From NCBI RefSeq assembly GCF_002753895.1, contig NZ_NJER01000001.1, positions 1,708,298 to 1,772,297 of the forward strand: a stretch of DNA of 64,000 bases, read 5' to 3'. The translations under genes and the position numbers were made by a program. Positions within the stretch are counted from its first letter, which is position 1. Each line of letters begins with the position of its first letter. The stretch is from Halobacteriovorax sp. JY17. GTDB taxonomy: Bacteria; Bdellovibrionota; Bacteriovoracia; Bacteriovoracales; Bacteriovoracaceae. Under the pieces are notes generated by a model. That model had not been told where the DNA came from. It searched no databases and saw only the letters and a program-made list of their open reading frames with translations. This document shows positions 37,592 to 47,301 of this stretch, one piece after another.

Positions 37592-39010
37592 ATGAAGGGA
37601 ATGATCACGTTAGTACTAGCTTTAGTACTAACAGTTAATGTTAGTGCAAAAGACGACCTAACAAATGGTGAAGGAAGGTTTGTTTCTAGAGATGGAGACT
37701 CTCTCACATTTGTTAAGAAGCAATTACTTTATGCTGCCGTTAAGGATATAATTACTAAAGAGCTTTCAAAAATGGGTCATAGCTCGGAGGTTTTCTGGGC
37801 AAAGTATAATGAAAAGTTTGATTCATACTTTTCTCCTATAAAAGAAAACCTCGATAAGTCTTACGGAATAACATCTTCCGAGACAAAGCTTAGTGGAAGA
37901 AAGAAAGAGCAGTATGAGGATTCTCTTAGATCAAAGAAGCTAACTCTTAAAGCAAGATATGGAAAACTTCAAAAAATTCTCGCCTCGTATTCCGTAAAAA
38001 AAATGTCTCGTTCTCCTCAATTTCCAAATAGTCGCTACATGAATATTCAAGCGAAGGTTAATCGAAAGTTATTAAATGATATGTTCTACGGCTACACTCG
38101 AGGTGGAGAAAAGAGAATATATAAGAATCTATTTGTCACTGTTGAGTTTTCAATGCGAGAAATGTCTTGGCAAGATCTTGGAGTAGAGCTTGAAAATGAT
38201 TTCACTAGTGTTTTAAAAGAGCATTGGAAGAGATGGTTTGAAGATAAATTTCAAGGAAAAGTAAATAATGTTATCGTTACAACTTCATATGAAGAAGAGA
38301 AGCTTGATTCACATTTAAAAATGCTCTCAGAGGCAAGTTCATCTCTCAATCAAATTTCAAGTATTGAAAATGATCTTGCAAAAGAGCAACAAAATGCACT
38401 CATCTCTGTGGATGATCAGCTAAAAGATTCTCTTTGGATGAAAGTAAAAGTGAACGTTCAAAAAGTTGCAGAAGATGAAACTTTTAAAAAGAGAACATTT
38501 CTCTTTGGTGGTGAGTACTTACTCTTTGATCTGAAGTCTAATCGCCTAGCTTCTCATTATGACTTCATAAGTGAAGAGGCAACATTCTCTACAGCTAAAG
38601 ACCTTTCTAGTAATTCTGCAAGCCTTGTTTATCGTCTACCTGTGGCGAAGTGGGAGAGCCTTATTAGAGATATCTCTCACTTTCCTCTTGGAAGAAAGAG
38701 TTTTAGAATTGATGTCATAGGAGCTAACTCAGTTAAGCAGATTGATGAAGTGGATAAGTATCTCTCATCTATGGGGCTAACTCATAGCTTGAAAGTTAAA
38801 GTAGAATCTTTCAATAGAGATAGAGCACAACTTAGAATTTTCTTTAAGGGAACAATTGATGACCTAAAGGGAACACTTCTAAGAACGAAGAATTTAGAAG
38901 TAGATGGGCAGAAGAAAATATTTTTTCAAAATGAAGAAAGTCCATTTACAATTAATCTAGTAGATAAAGAAATATCAACGCCAGAGAAGAAAGAAAATGG
39001 TCAGGGGTAA
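37592..39010 (+). CDS. Secreted protein, possibly FlgT-N-like, unknown function
   Basis: A 472-residue exported protein (signal peptide about 1-20, ending VNVSAKDD). The first 60 mature residues (GRFVSRDGDSLTFVKKQLLY and on) resemble the short alpha/beta domain at the N-terminus of FlgT and LPP20-type proteins. The rest is long mixed alpha/beta sequence ending in a domain that may be a repeat (RIDVIGANSVKQIDEVDKYL). A GTG one codon earlier is an equally possible start. It overlaps a FlgT/CsgG-like lipoprotein gene, with which it is probably paired. Confidence 0.55.
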   Translation: MKGMITLVLALVLTVNVSAKDDLTNGEGRFVSRDGDSLTFVKKQLLYAAVKDIITKELSKMGHSSEVFWAKYNEKFDSYFSPIKENLDKSYGITSSETKLSGRKKEQYEDSLRSKKLTLKARYGKLQKILASYSVKKMSRSPQFPNSRYMNIQAKVNRKLLNDMFYGYTRGGEKRIYKNLFVTVEFSMREMSWQDLGVELENDFTSVLKEHWKRWFEDKFQGKVNNVIVTTSYEEEKLDSHLKMLSEASSSLNQISSIENDLAKEQQNALISVDDQLKDSLWMKVKVNVQKVAEDETFKKRTFLFGGEYLLFDLKSNRLASHYDFISEEATFSTAKDLSSNSASLVYRLPVAKWESLIRDISHFPLGRKSFRIDVIGANSVKQIDEVDKYLSSMGLTHSLKVKVESFNRDRAQLRIFFKGTIDDLKGTLLRTKNLEVDGQKKIFFQNEESPFTINLVDKEISTPEKKENGQG

Positions 39011-39014
39011 TCCA

Positions 39015-39947
39015 GTGAAAGACTTGAATAAGAAAGTTGTTTCTCTAATAAGTATATCTTTAATTTTAACTTCATGTAGCTTTGGAACAATTGATAGAAG
39101 CGCGCATGGGAATAGACCTCGAACGGAGCCTCGAACTTTTTTTAACGGGGTTAAAAAGAGAGTTGCTCTCCTTACTTTCTTTAATGAATCTCCTTATGGT
39201 GGAGAAGACTTAGGTGTTACTGCCACGGAAGAGTTTAGAAGAGAATTATCAAGAACAGGACAATTTGTCGTAGACCCAATGGCGAAGAAATTATTTGGCT
39301 CTTCTAAAGAAATTTACGCCGGTGGTGGGGTAAAGCTAGTTCAGCTATCTCGAAAAGCAAAAGTTGCAGGATTAAACTTTGTTCTCTTTGGAAGAATTAT
39401 CGACGCCAGAATTAGAGAGAAAGTTGATGAGATTGGTGTTGTTCGTGAAACAAAGTCTTATACAGAGTCTAAAGTTGAAGTTCGGATCTTTGATGTAAAT
39501 GGTAATAAAGAAATTTACTCAGAAACTCTTAGAGGTTTTGCTGATGATAGTAGTTTCAGATTCTTTCAGGGAGATAGAGAGACGAAGCTTCAGTATAGAA
39601 GAGATCTTCTTCGCTATGTTGTAAAGATAGCGGTAAGAAAAGCAATCCCTAGAATTCTAGCAGTCTCTTCAAAACTCGACTGGGTTGGAAGAGTGGCTAA
39701 AATTGTTGGAACTAAAATCTATATAAATGCAGGAAGAAATTCAGGACTTAATATTGGAGATATTCTAAAAGTCATGTCGGAGGGAGAGGAAATTTTTGAT
39801 CCTGAAACAGGCGCTTTAATAGGTGTTTCTAAGGGAACGGTTAAAGGAACAATTGAAGTCATCGATTACTTTGGTGCCGACGGCTCAATTGCTGTCTTGC
39901 ACTCCGGAGGCTCTGTTCACGAGAATGACTTTGTTCAACTCTACTAA
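39015..39947 (+). CDS. Lipoprotein with CsgG/FlgT-like domains
   Basis: A 310-residue lipoprotein: a signal ending LILTSCS with Cys as the lipid-bearing residue, a TolB-N/CsgG-like domain (about 45-200, RVALLTFFNES, GRIIDARI), and a C-terminal domain (about 225-310) with VGTKIYINAGRNSGLNIGDI, a pattern seen in the C-terminal domain of flagellar protein FlgT. I take the GTG at 39015 as start because AGGGG lies seven bases upstream; an ATG six codons earlier lies inside the preceding gene. FlgT forms part of the H-ring of sodium-driven flagella; whether this lipoprotein acts there is open. Confidence 0.6.
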   Translation: MKDLNKKVVSLISISLILTSCSFGTIDRSAHGNRPRTEPRTFFNGVKKRVALLTFFNESPYGGEDLGVTATEEFRRELSRTGQFVVDPMAKKLFGSSKEIYAGGGVKLVQLSRKAKVAGLNFVLFGRIIDARIREKVDEIGVVRETKSYTESKVEVRIFDVNGNKEIYSETLRGFADDSSFRFFQGDRETKLQYRRDLLRYVVKIAVRKAIPRILAVSSKLDWVGRVAKIVGTKIYINAGRNSGLNIGDILKVMSEGEEIFDPETGALIGVSKGTVKGTIEVIDYFGADGSIAVLHSGGSVHENDFVQLY

Positions 39948-39958
39948 AGGCATAAGTA

Positions 39959-41011
39959 ATGCTTTATGATTTCTTTAAGTTTATGGCCTTCAAGATGGAT
40001 GCTGAAAAGGCCCATGAACTTTCAATAAAAGCACTCTCAAATTTTCCTTTGGCCATGGCCGATGCCTTTGGCGGAGACATCGAAGACTTAAAGAAGTATC
40101 AAGTGAAGCTTAATTCTATGAATTGGAGCTTCCCGGTAGGGCTTGCTGCAGGACTTGATAAGAATGCGAAGGCCATAAACTTCTTTTCGAGGATTCCTTT
40201 TGGTGCTGTAGAAGTTGGAACGGTTACACCCCTTGCTCAAATAGGAAATGATAGACCTAGATTATTTCGATATATTGAAGAAGAATCTCTAAGAAATTGC
40301 ATGGGGTTCAATAATGACGGAGCAGAGAAGATACTTCGAAATATACAAGCGAGTGACCGAGTAGGAAAAATTCTAGGGGTTAACCTTGGTAAGAATAAGA
40401 CCACCAGTGCAGAGGAAGCTCATCTCGATTACCTAAAATTATTTAAAACCTTTAAAGACCACTGCGACTATCTCGTAATTAATGTTTCTTCTCCAAATAC
40501 TCCAGGTCTTAGAGATCTTCAAAGACATGAGAGCATGAGAGAAATCTTTGAGTCATTAGAAGACGAGAGAAAGACTTGTAGAACACCACTTTTTATTAAA
40601 ATTTCACCAGACCTTCCTCTGGATTCTCTAGAGGGGATTGTGAGTCTTGCTAGCGAGTTTAAGCTAAGTGGAATTATTGCAACTAATACAACAATTATGG
40701 AAGATAGAGGTATTGGTGGAGTTTCTGGTAAGCTCTTAACTGAGAAGGGGCGTCTTGTTAGAGAAAGACTTCTAGAAATTATGAAAGACACTCCTGAGCT
40801 AGATTTTATTGGAGTCGGTGGAATTTCAAATTTTTCAGATGTTTGGGATTTTTGGAAGAGTGGTGGAAAGGCCTGTCAGATTTATTCATCTTTTATTTTT
40901 CAGGGGCCGAGTGTTCTTCAAGATATTAAGTCTGGCATTGATGAGAAATTGAAAGTGAATGATTTAAATAATCTTGAAGAGTTGTTTAAGAATATTAAGG
41001 ATTGTCACTAG
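39959..41011 (+). CDS. pyrD: Dihydroorotate dehydrogenase (quinone), class 2
   Basis: It oxidises dihydroorotate to orotate and passes electrons to the membrane quinone pool. The 350-residue protein has an N-terminal helical extension (about 1-45) typical of class 2 membrane-bound forms, VGLAAGLDKNAKAI with the FMN contacts, MGFNNDG, NVSSPNTPGLRDLQ with the catalytic Ser, and IGVGGISNF near the phosphate site. AAAGG precedes the ATG. A TPR-like gene follows after three bases. Confidence 0.93.
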   Translation: MLYDFFKFMAFKMDAEKAHELSIKALSNFPLAMADAFGGDIEDLKKYQVKLNSMNWSFPVGLAAGLDKNAKAINFFSRIPFGAVEVGTVTPLAQIGNDRPRLFRYIEEESLRNCMGFNNDGAEKILRNIQASDRVGKILGVNLGKNKTTSAEEAHLDYLKLFKTFKDHCDYLVINVSSPNTPGLRDLQRHESMREIFESLEDERKTCRTPLFIKISPDLPLDSLEGIVSLASEFKLSGIIATNTTIMEDRGIGGVSGKLLTEKGRLVRERLLEIMKDTPELDFIGVGGISNFSDVWDFWKSGGKACQIYSSFIFQGPSVLQDIKSGIDEKLKVNDLNNLEELFKNIKDCH

Positions 41012-41014
41012 TCT

Positions 41015-41581
41015 ATGGATATTTCTGAAATTCCATTTAATATGAATATTGAAATTGCGGACGACCTTAGGGAAGTGCCAGTTGATACAGATCAAATGCA
41101 CCGAGGAATAAATTTTTTAAAAGAAGCTGCTAGTGAAGAAAGTGAAGAACTTATTAAAGCAAAGATTTTCTCTCACATTGGATTCTATTCAAGAATTGTA
41201 TTTGAACTTAATCAGTCACATGACTTCTACGAGCAGTCTATTGCTCTCTATGAAAAGCATAAGAAGAAGCTCTCCGCTTTCTCTGTAAAGATTAGACTTG
41301 CTGTAACTTATCAATGGATGGGGAAGTTTGCTAAGGCAGATAGTTTCTTTCATCACGCCTTAGAAGTTTGCAGAAGTTCAAATGAAAAAAAAGTTCAAAA
41401 ATTTGAAGTGACTATTCTTGAGTATTATGGAAAGTGTAAGTTTGAGCAACATAGTATTTCTAAGGCCGAGGAATTGCTAACTGATGCTCTTGAGATTCGA
41501 ATTATTAGTGGAGACCTAGAGCTTATCAATCAAGCTCAACACGCTTTAACAATTGTGACAAGAAGGCTTGCAAAAGACTAA
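41015..41581 (+). CDS. TPR-like helical protein, unknown function
   Basis: A 188-residue protein, soluble, almost entirely helical, with spacing that suggests four to five tetratricopeptide repeats (for example SHIGFYSRIVFELNQSHDFY and LAVTYQWMGKFAKADSFFHHA). The start lies three bases after pyrD, so it may be cotranscribed, and its stop overlaps the convergent queC gene by four bases. Such repeats usually bind partner proteins; the partner is unknown. Confidence 0.65.
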   Translation: MDISEIPFNMNIEIADDLREVPVDTDQMHRGINFLKEAASEESEELIKAKIFSHIGFYSRIVFELNQSHDFYEQSIALYEKHKKKLSAFSVKIRLAVTYQWMGKFAKADSFFHHALEVCRSSNEKKVQKFEVTILEYYGKCKFEQHSISKAEELLTDALEIRIISGDLELINQAQHALTIVTRRLAKD

Positions 41582-42279
41582 AGGTAATTTGGTCTTTGGT
41601 CGTACTCAATAGGGTCTTCAAGTCCAGCAATTTGAAAGCCTCTAAGCCTTAGAGCGCAAGAGTCACAGATCCCACAGGCCTTATCGCCGCGAGCATAGCA
41701 TGAGTACGAAGAAGATAGAGGAGCGTTTAGAGAAATGGCCTTTTTAACAATTTCTTCTTTCTTCATGTGAATAACAGGAGTGACAACTTCGATATCCCCA
41801 TCTTTCGTACCTTCTTTTATAAGGTTATTTAAGGCCTTATAGTATGAAGGTCTACAATCTGGGTATCCTGATGAATCTTCGTAAACTGCTCCAATATAAA
41901 TTTTCTTTCCACCGACAACTTCTGACCATGAAACGGCCATGGCAACGATATGAGTATTTCTAAAAGGAACGTAGCTATCAGGGATCTCTTCGCTCTCGCC
42001 TTGATAGTTCTTTACGTCAATTGAATCATCTGTAAGTGAGCTTCCTCCAATTTGAGTGAGGAAGCTTATATCAATTATTTTTCTAAGAGATTTTGGAACA
42101 TTATAAAAGTCTGCAATTTTTGTAAAACACTCAAGCTCACGGTCTTGAGTCTTCTGTCCGTAGTTTAAGTGGAGAAATGCCATATTCTCATGTTCTTCAT
42201 TGGCCATAGCCGCTGTTACGAGAGAGTCCATTCCACCGCTAACTAAAACTACTGCTAATTCTTTGGACTTATTCGACAT
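41578..42279 (-). CDS. queC: 7-cyano-7-deazaguanine synthase
   Basis: It makes preQ0 from carboxy-deazaguanine in the queuosine pathway. The 233-residue protein has the PP-loop VLVSGGMDSL near the start, a characteristic FRNTHIVA-type segment, and a C-terminal zinc site (CYARGDKACGICDSC). GAGG lies six bases before the ATG. It follows a phosphohexomutase gene on the same strand after 13 bases. Another queuosine gene, queG, lies at 57.9 kb, so the pathway is present but scattered. Confidence 0.93.
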   Translation of the reverse strand: MSNKSKELAVVLVSGGMDSLVTAAMANEEHENMAFLHLNYGQKTQDRELECFTKIADFYNVPKSLRKIIDISFLTQIGGSSLTDDSIDVKNYQGESEEIPDSYVPFRNTHIVAMAVSWSEVVGGKKIYIGAVYEDSSGYPDCRPSYYKALNNLIKEGTKDGDIEVVTPVIHMKKEEIVKKAISLNAPLSSSYSCYARGDKACGICDSCALRLRGFQIAGLEDPIEYDQRPNYL

Positions 42280-42292
42280 TTCTAACCTCTAT

Positions 42293-44062
42293 TTAGGCCT
42301 TATCAGCTTGCTCCTTGATGTAGCTTAAGAACTCATCAGTCTTAGCAAGGGCCTTTTTCTTCTTTTCGTCTAGTGAGCCTTCTTTTTCCTGAATCATTAT
42401 ATAGAACTTAATCTTAGGTTCAGTTCCAGATGGTCTCATGTAAACTTTAGTTCCATTTGTAAAATTGAAACCTAGAACATTACTAGTAGGTAGGTCAAGT
42501 TTCGATAGCTTAGACTCTGTAAAAGATTTAGACTCACCAGTAGAGTAATCTTCTAAGTAGCTGATTTCTTCGCCGCAAAAAGTCTTGTCTGAATAGGCTC
42601 TAAAGTTTTCCATGATCCGAGCTATTTTCTCGGAACCTTCTTTTCCAAAATAATTTAAATTGAGAAGTGTCTCTGATGAGAACCCATACTCTTCGTAAAT
42701 TTTATCGAGAGCGTCTACTAAATCCATTCCCTGTAATTTATGGTGTAAGCAAATCTCACTAAGTAGGGTAATTGAACTTACTCCATCTTTATCTCTTACG
42801 AATTCATGATTGAGATATCCAAAAGACTCTTCAGTTGCAAAGACGAAATTCTTTTCTGGATTTGTTTTTTCGAGTTGATTCATTTTCCCACAAATCCACT
42901 TAAATCCTGTAAGAGTGTTGAATGTTTCTACTCCAAAGCTCTCAGCTATTAAATCTTGTAATGGCGTCGTAACAATTGTTTTTACAAAGTATGGGTTACT
43001 TGGCATCGCTCCAGATTTCTTAAGTCCACTCATCATATAGTGAACCATAAGAACACCAATTTGATTTCCATTTAAATAAATGATTTCACCATTTTTCTTG
43101 AAAGCAATACCTACTCGGTCAGTGTCGGGGTCTGTACCAAAGGCCACATCAGCATTTGTCTCTTCCATTAGCTTTACCGCGAGAGCGAGGGCTTCTGGGT
43201 TTTCTGGATTAGGAGAACTTACAGTCGGGAAATCCTCATCTGGAAGTTTTTGCTCTTCTACAATTTGAACATTTGTGAATCCAAGATTCTTTAGGGCGGT
43301 TGAGCAAGGAATAAATCCTGTTCCGTGAATTGGTGTATAAACTATTTTTAATTTACTTCCTTCTTCTTTACACATTTTGGCATTAACAGCTTTTGAGTTA
43401 ATCGCTTCAAAGTATAAATTCTCAACATCTTCACCAACCCAGTGAATAAGATTTTTTTCAAGACCATCTTCAAAGTTCATTGTTTTAACGTTAGAGAAAT
43501 CAGTCATTGAATTATAGTTGTTAATAATATTTGAATCATTTGGTGGAGTAACCTGAGCTCCATCATTCCAAAATACTTTATATCCATTATACTCTGGAGG
43601 ATTATGAGAAGCTGTTACCATAACTCCTGCTTGAGCTTTATGATGTCTAACACTAAAGCTTAGAAGAGGGACTGGATTTAATCTCTTATAAATATAAGCG
43701 TGGACATTATTTGCGGCCATGACACTAGCGACTTCTTTTGCAAATTCAAAAGAGAATCTTCTATTGTCATAAGAGATGGCTATTTTTAATTCAGATAGAC
43801 CTTCTTCTTTGCCTGATCTAATTATTTCATTAGCCAGCGCTTGAGTGGCCTTTCTAATTGTGTATGTATTAATTCTATTTGTTCCGGCACCAATGATGCT
43901 TCTCATTCCACCAGTTCCAAATTCGAGGTCTTTGTAGAATCTCTCAATAATTTCTTTTTCGTCACCAATATCAATAAGATTCTGTATCTCTTTTCTAAAT
44001 TCTTCATCAAAGTATGAATTCTCTGCCCAAGCCTTAGCTCTCTCTAGTGCATTCTGCTCCAT
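42293..44062 (-). CDS. Phosphoglucomutase/phosphomannomutase (PgcA-type)
   Basis: An alpha-D-phosphohexomutase interconverting hexose 1- and 6-phosphates. The active-site Ser loop is VMVTASHNPPEYNGYK, the metal loop GTDPDTDRVGI, and the C-terminal phosphate loop RPSGTEPKIK. At about 589 residues it is the larger, B. subtilis PgcA-like type, and not the 450-residue AlgC or GlmM type. The ATG at 44062 has GGAG at seven bases; an earlier ATG at 44074 is the alternative. It could feed sugar-1-phosphates to polysaccharide synthesis such as the manC route, but substrate choice is not readable. Confidence 0.87.
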   Translation of the reverse strand: MEQNALERAKAWAENSYFDEEFRKEIQNLIDIGDEKEIIERFYKDLEFGTGGMRSIIGAGTNRINTYTIRKATQALANEIIRSGKEEGLSELKIAISYDNRRFSFEFAKEVASVMAANNVHAYIYKRLNPVPLLSFSVRHHKAQAGVMVTASHNPPEYNGYKVFWNDGAQVTPPNDSNIINNYNSMTDFSNVKTMNFEDGLEKNLIHWVGEDVENLYFEAINSKAVNAKMCKEEGSKLKIVYTPIHGTGFIPCSTALKNLGFTNVQIVEEQKLPDEDFPTVSSPNPENPEALALAVKLMEETNADVAFGTDPDTDRVGIAFKKNGEIIYLNGNQIGVLMVHYMMSGLKKSGAMPSNPYFVKTIVTTPLQDLIAESFGVETFNTLTGFKWICGKMNQLEKTNPEKNFVFATEESFGYLNHEFVRDKDGVSSITLLSEICLHHKLQGMDLVDALDKIYEEYGFSSETLLNLNYFGKEGSEKIARIMENFRAYSDKTFCGEEISYLEDYSTGESKSFTESKLSKLDLPTSNVLGFNFTNGTKVYMRPSGTEPKIKFYIMIQEKEGSLDEKKKKALAKTDEFLSYIKEQADKA

Positions 44063-44259
44063 TTTGGTCTCCATTTGCCATTGGGTTCACTTCAAGTCGA
44101 AGGTGCATTTTGCCATTATTAAAGAAAAGTGACAAGAATGACGTATAGCATATACTTGAAATGATTAAGACTTTAGCTATATTTTAGACCTACTAAGTAT
44201 AGTCTTTCACTAAATATTGATATAATAGTTAGTAAACTGAAAAGATTAAGGAGAACGAG

Positions 44260-44508
44260 ATGGCCAATAAGGACATGAAGCACGAAAAGAATATTGCTGG
44301 TGCTTGGTATTGTACAGATCCAGATGATGATAACGGAGAAGGGTGTATTGCATGTAATGTGTGTTATACGGGCGCTCCAGAATTCTTTGCTGAAGATGAA
44401 GATGGTAATGCTTATATAATGAAGCAACCAACTACTGATGAAGAAGTTGAACTCTGTGTTGAGCAGATGGAAGCTTGTCCAGTAGCATCAATTGGAAATG
44501 ACGGTTAA
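44260..44508 (+). CDS. [4Fe-4S] ferredoxin
   Basis: An 82-residue single-cluster ferredoxin: CIACNVC (CxxCxxC) near residue 30 and the fourth ligand in MEACPVASIG near the end, between them an acidic stretch (EDEDGNAY). The protein is strongly acidic, as ferredoxins are. AAGGAG precedes the ATG by six bases, and TATAAT at 44221-44226 is a likely -10 box. No redox partner gene is adjacent; the mutase upstream points away. Confidence 0.88.
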   Translation: MANKDMKHEKNIAGAWYCTDPDDDNGEGCIACNVCYTGAPEFFAEDEDGNAYIMKQPTTDEEVELCVEQMEACPVASIGNDG

Positions 44509-44656
44509 ATAATTCTCTGGGCCAAATTTCTTGGCCCAATCTTTCTGAAAAAATACATTTCTAAGTTTTGGATACTGGGTTAAAATTTAGCTAGTTATCA
44601 TTTTTTTTATCCAATTCTCCGAGTTTGGAACTCGGTTTAACAACTAGGAGTGTTAA

Positions 44657-45988
44657 GTGAATCCAACTAACGTTCAATTAGTGGGGACAATACTTTTCGT
44701 GTGCGCTGTTCTCCACACTTTTCTTGTTTCAAAATTTGAGCACCTCGCTCATAAATATCCAAAAGGATCTATCGGCGAAAATATTTTTCACTTCCTAGGG
44801 GAAGTTGAAGCCGTTTTTGGAATGTGGGCAGCTATTCTTATTGGTTATATGGCGTCTACTCAGGGGCTAATGGTTTTTGGTGAAGATGGGCACACTGTTG
44901 TTGGTGGTGCAATGAAGTACCTCGAAGGGTTAAATTTTACTGAACCAGCATTTGTTTTTGTCATTATGTGTATGGCGGGGACAAGACCTGTGATTCTATT
45001 TGCAGAAAAAATAATTTTGGCCCTTTCAAAATTAATCCCACTTCCTGGTAAGATGGCATTTTATTTTTCAGCTCTAGTTATTGGTCCGCTTCTTGGTTCT
45101 TTTATTACTGAACCTGCAGCAATGACTGTTACAGCACTAATCCTTCTTGATTACTTCTACTCAGATGAAAATATGAGTAGTAAATTTAAGTATGCAACTC
45201 TAGGTCTTCTATTTGTAAACATTTCAATTGGTGGAACTCTTTCTCACTTTGCAGCACCTCCTGTTTTAATGGTTGCAGGTAAGTGGCATTGGGGATTCAT
45301 GCATATGATTACACATTTTGGTTATAAGTCAGCAATTGCAATTATTATCTCGACTTTGATTATTGTCTTCATGTTTAAGAATGAATTGTCAGGTAAGTTA
45401 AAAGTTAAACAAGCACATGATAATGAAATGGTTCCTACTTGGTGGATGACTCTTGCTCACTTAATCTTTATGGGGTTAGTTGTTTACACTGCTCACCATA
45501 TGGTTTTCTTTCTTGGACTATTCTTATTCTTCTTAGGATTTGCGACAGTTACTAAAGAGTATCAAGACGAAATTAAATTAAAAGAGTCACTTCTTGTTGG
45601 CTTCTTCCTAGCTGGTCTTGTTACTCTTGGAGCACAACAAGCTTGGTGGTTACAACCAGTTTTAGGAAAGATGGATGATCTAGCATTATTCTTTGGGGCG
45701 ACAGCTCTAACTGCCATTACTGATAATGCTGCACTTACTTACTTAGGTTCATTAGTAGAGCTTACTGATTCAGCTAAATATAACCTTGTTGCTGGTGCCG
45801 TCGCAGGTGGTGGTCTTACTGTTATTGCCAATGCTCCAAACCCAGCAGGTTTTGGAATTCTTAAAGGTTCATTTGGTCAAGACGGTATTAAGCCTCTAGG
45901 TCTTTTACTTGCGGCGATTGGCCCAACGCTAATTGCTATGGCCTGTTTAGAATTATTCCCTTCAATTATAATGAGTTCTGGGCATTAG
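44657..45988 (+). CDS. Putative Na+/H+ antiporter family membrane protein
   Basis: A 443-residue inner-membrane protein with about ten to twelve hydrophobic segments. GSFITEPAAMTVTAL in the middle and FFGATALTAITDNAALTYLG near 350 are the two half-repeat motifs of ion-transporter (IT) superfamily antiporters; the sequence style fits the putative Na+/H+ antiporter family found also in chlamydiae. It starts with GTG, with AGGAG seven bases upstream. A single-gene unit closed by a hairpin at 46017-46036. Ion specificity is a family inference. Confidence 0.75.
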   Translation: MNPTNVQLVGTILFVCAVLHTFLVSKFEHLAHKYPKGSIGENIFHFLGEVEAVFGMWAAILIGYMASTQGLMVFGEDGHTVVGGAMKYLEGLNFTEPAFVFVIMCMAGTRPVILFAEKIILALSKLIPLPGKMAFYFSALVIGPLLGSFITEPAAMTVTALILLDYFYSDENMSSKFKYATLGLLFVNISIGGTLSHFAAPPVLMVAGKWHWGFMHMITHFGYKSAIAIIISTLIIVFMFKNELSGKLKVKQAHDNEMVPTWWMTLAHLIFMGLVVYTAHHMVFFLGLFLFFLGFATVTKEYQDEIKLKESLLVGFFLAGLVTLGAQQAWWLQPVLGKMDDLALFFGATALTAITDNAALTYLGSLVELTDSAKYNLVAGAVAGGGLTVIANAPNPAGFGILKGSFGQDGIKPLGLLLAAIGPTLIAMACLELFPSIIMSSGH

Positions 45989-46016
45989 AAAATACTTTAA
46001 AATTTAGAAAAGATAG

Positions 46017-46036
46017 AGGCCGCAAAAGCGGCCTTT
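46017..46036. terminator. Bidirectional Rho-independent terminator
   Basis: AGGCCGC pairs with GCGGCCT around an AAAA loop, with T after it on the plus strand and A before it, so it can end the antiporter gene and the convergent ilvE. Confidence 0.8.
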
Positions 46037-46040
46037 ATTA

Positions 46041-47114
46041 TTAGTGACAAATAACTTTAACAGTTTCTCTCCAGCCATGGATATCTTCGATTCTTCCCTC
46101 TTGAAGAGAGAGTAGTGTTTCTCTTAGTTCTTTAGCGATAGGTCCTTCAGGGTTTTTTATATTCCATTCATTTCCCCCAGCATCACCAAGCATTCCAATA
46201 GGTGTAATAATAGCGGCAGTACCGCAAGCAAAGCATTCACTACATGATCCATTTTCTATGGCAGTAAGCAGATCATTAATATTCATTTTTTCTTCAACAA
46301 CTTCATATCCAAGGTCTTTCGCCAGTTGAATAAGAGAGTTCCTCGTTATTCCATCAAGTATTGTGTCTTGAATTTCTGGTGTGTGAAGTTTTCCATTGAT
46401 TACAGAGAAGAAATTCATTCCTGACATTTCTTCAATATAAGTTTTTTCAAGTGCATCTAGCCAAAGAGTTTGTTGGAAACCAAGTGATTTTGCTTTTTGT
46501 GCAGAAATTAAACTTCCGGCGTAATTTCCACCTGTCTTTGCTGCTCCCATTCCCCCTGGACATGCTCTAATGAATTCTCTTTCAATCAATACTTTTAAAA
46601 ATCCTGTCGAGAAGTAGGCTCCTGAAGGGGAGGCGATAACGAGAAATTTAAATTTCTCACTTGGCTTTATCCCTAGATGTTCTTCAGTAGAAATCATAAA
46701 TGGTCTTATATAAAGGGATTCTCCCGATTGTACAGGGATGAAGTCATTTGAATAGCCAACGATAGCTCTGACTGCTTCTAGATAAATTTCTTCTGGCACT
46801 TCAGCCATGGCCATTCTCTTGGCCGACTCGTTAAATCTCTTCGCATTTTGATCGGCCCTGAAAAGATATGGACCGTGCCCTTCATAGTGGTAGGCCTTCA
46901 TTCCTTCAAAAATCTCTTGTCCGTAGTGGAGAACTTTTGCTGTAGGATCAAGCTCTAGAGGTCCGTAAGGAAGAAGTTGAAGCTCTCCCCATTTTCCATT
47001 TTCAAAATCACAAACGGCCATAATTGGAACCATAGTTCTTCCAAAACCGATATCTTCAGGGAGTTTGAAATTATTAAGGGCTTCTAGTGCCTTCGGATCT
47101 ACATTTAAAGTCAT
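46041..47114 (-). CDS. ilvE: Branched-chain amino acid aminotransferase
   Basis: A class IV PLP enzyme for the last step in leucine, isoleucine and valine synthesis. The 357-residue protein shows LHYGQEIFEGMKAY, the Lys-bearing PLP motif GGMGAAKTGGNYAGS, and GITRNSLIQLAKDLGY; SECFACGTAAIITPIG contains the redox-active-type CxxC-like segment seen in larger BCATs. The length matches the type II (eukaryote-like) form. AGGT lies upstream of the ATG. It is a single-gene unit. Confidence 0.92.
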   Translation of the reverse strand: MTLNVDPKALEALNNFKLPEDIGFGRTMVPIMAVCDFENGKWGELQLLPYGPLELDPTAKVLHYGQEIFEGMKAYHYEGHGPYLFRADQNAKRFNESAKRMAMAEVPEEIYLEAVRAIVGYSNDFIPVQSGESLYIRPFMISTEEHLGIKPSEKFKFLVIASPSGAYFSTGFLKVLIEREFIRACPGGMGAAKTGGNYAGSLISAQKAKSLGFQQTLWLDALEKTYIEEMSGMNFFSVINGKLHTPEIQDTILDGITRNSLIQLAKDLGYEVVEEKMNINDLLTAIENGSCSECFACGTAAIITPIGMLGDAGGNEWNIKNPEGPIAKELRETLLSLQEGRIEDIHGWRETVKVICH

Positions 47115-47301
47115 ATATAATCTACCTTGATAGTGTGAATTTTTGGCACTATAGCATCAAATGTTCCAAACGTAATGAAGCGCTAAGTTAAAAGTTAGAG
47201 GAAAGTTGGAATATTTTCTAATAATATTAGTAGTTTAAATATAGGAGGGTAATTTTGTAGGGTCTATAAACTCTTGAAATTTGGATGTAAAATTATCTCA
47301 T

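Noticed and set aside
44173..44431. Minus-strand open frames opposite the ferredoxin gene
   Set aside because: They mirror the ferredoxin and its leader, which has a good ribosome-binding site and all four cluster Cys.
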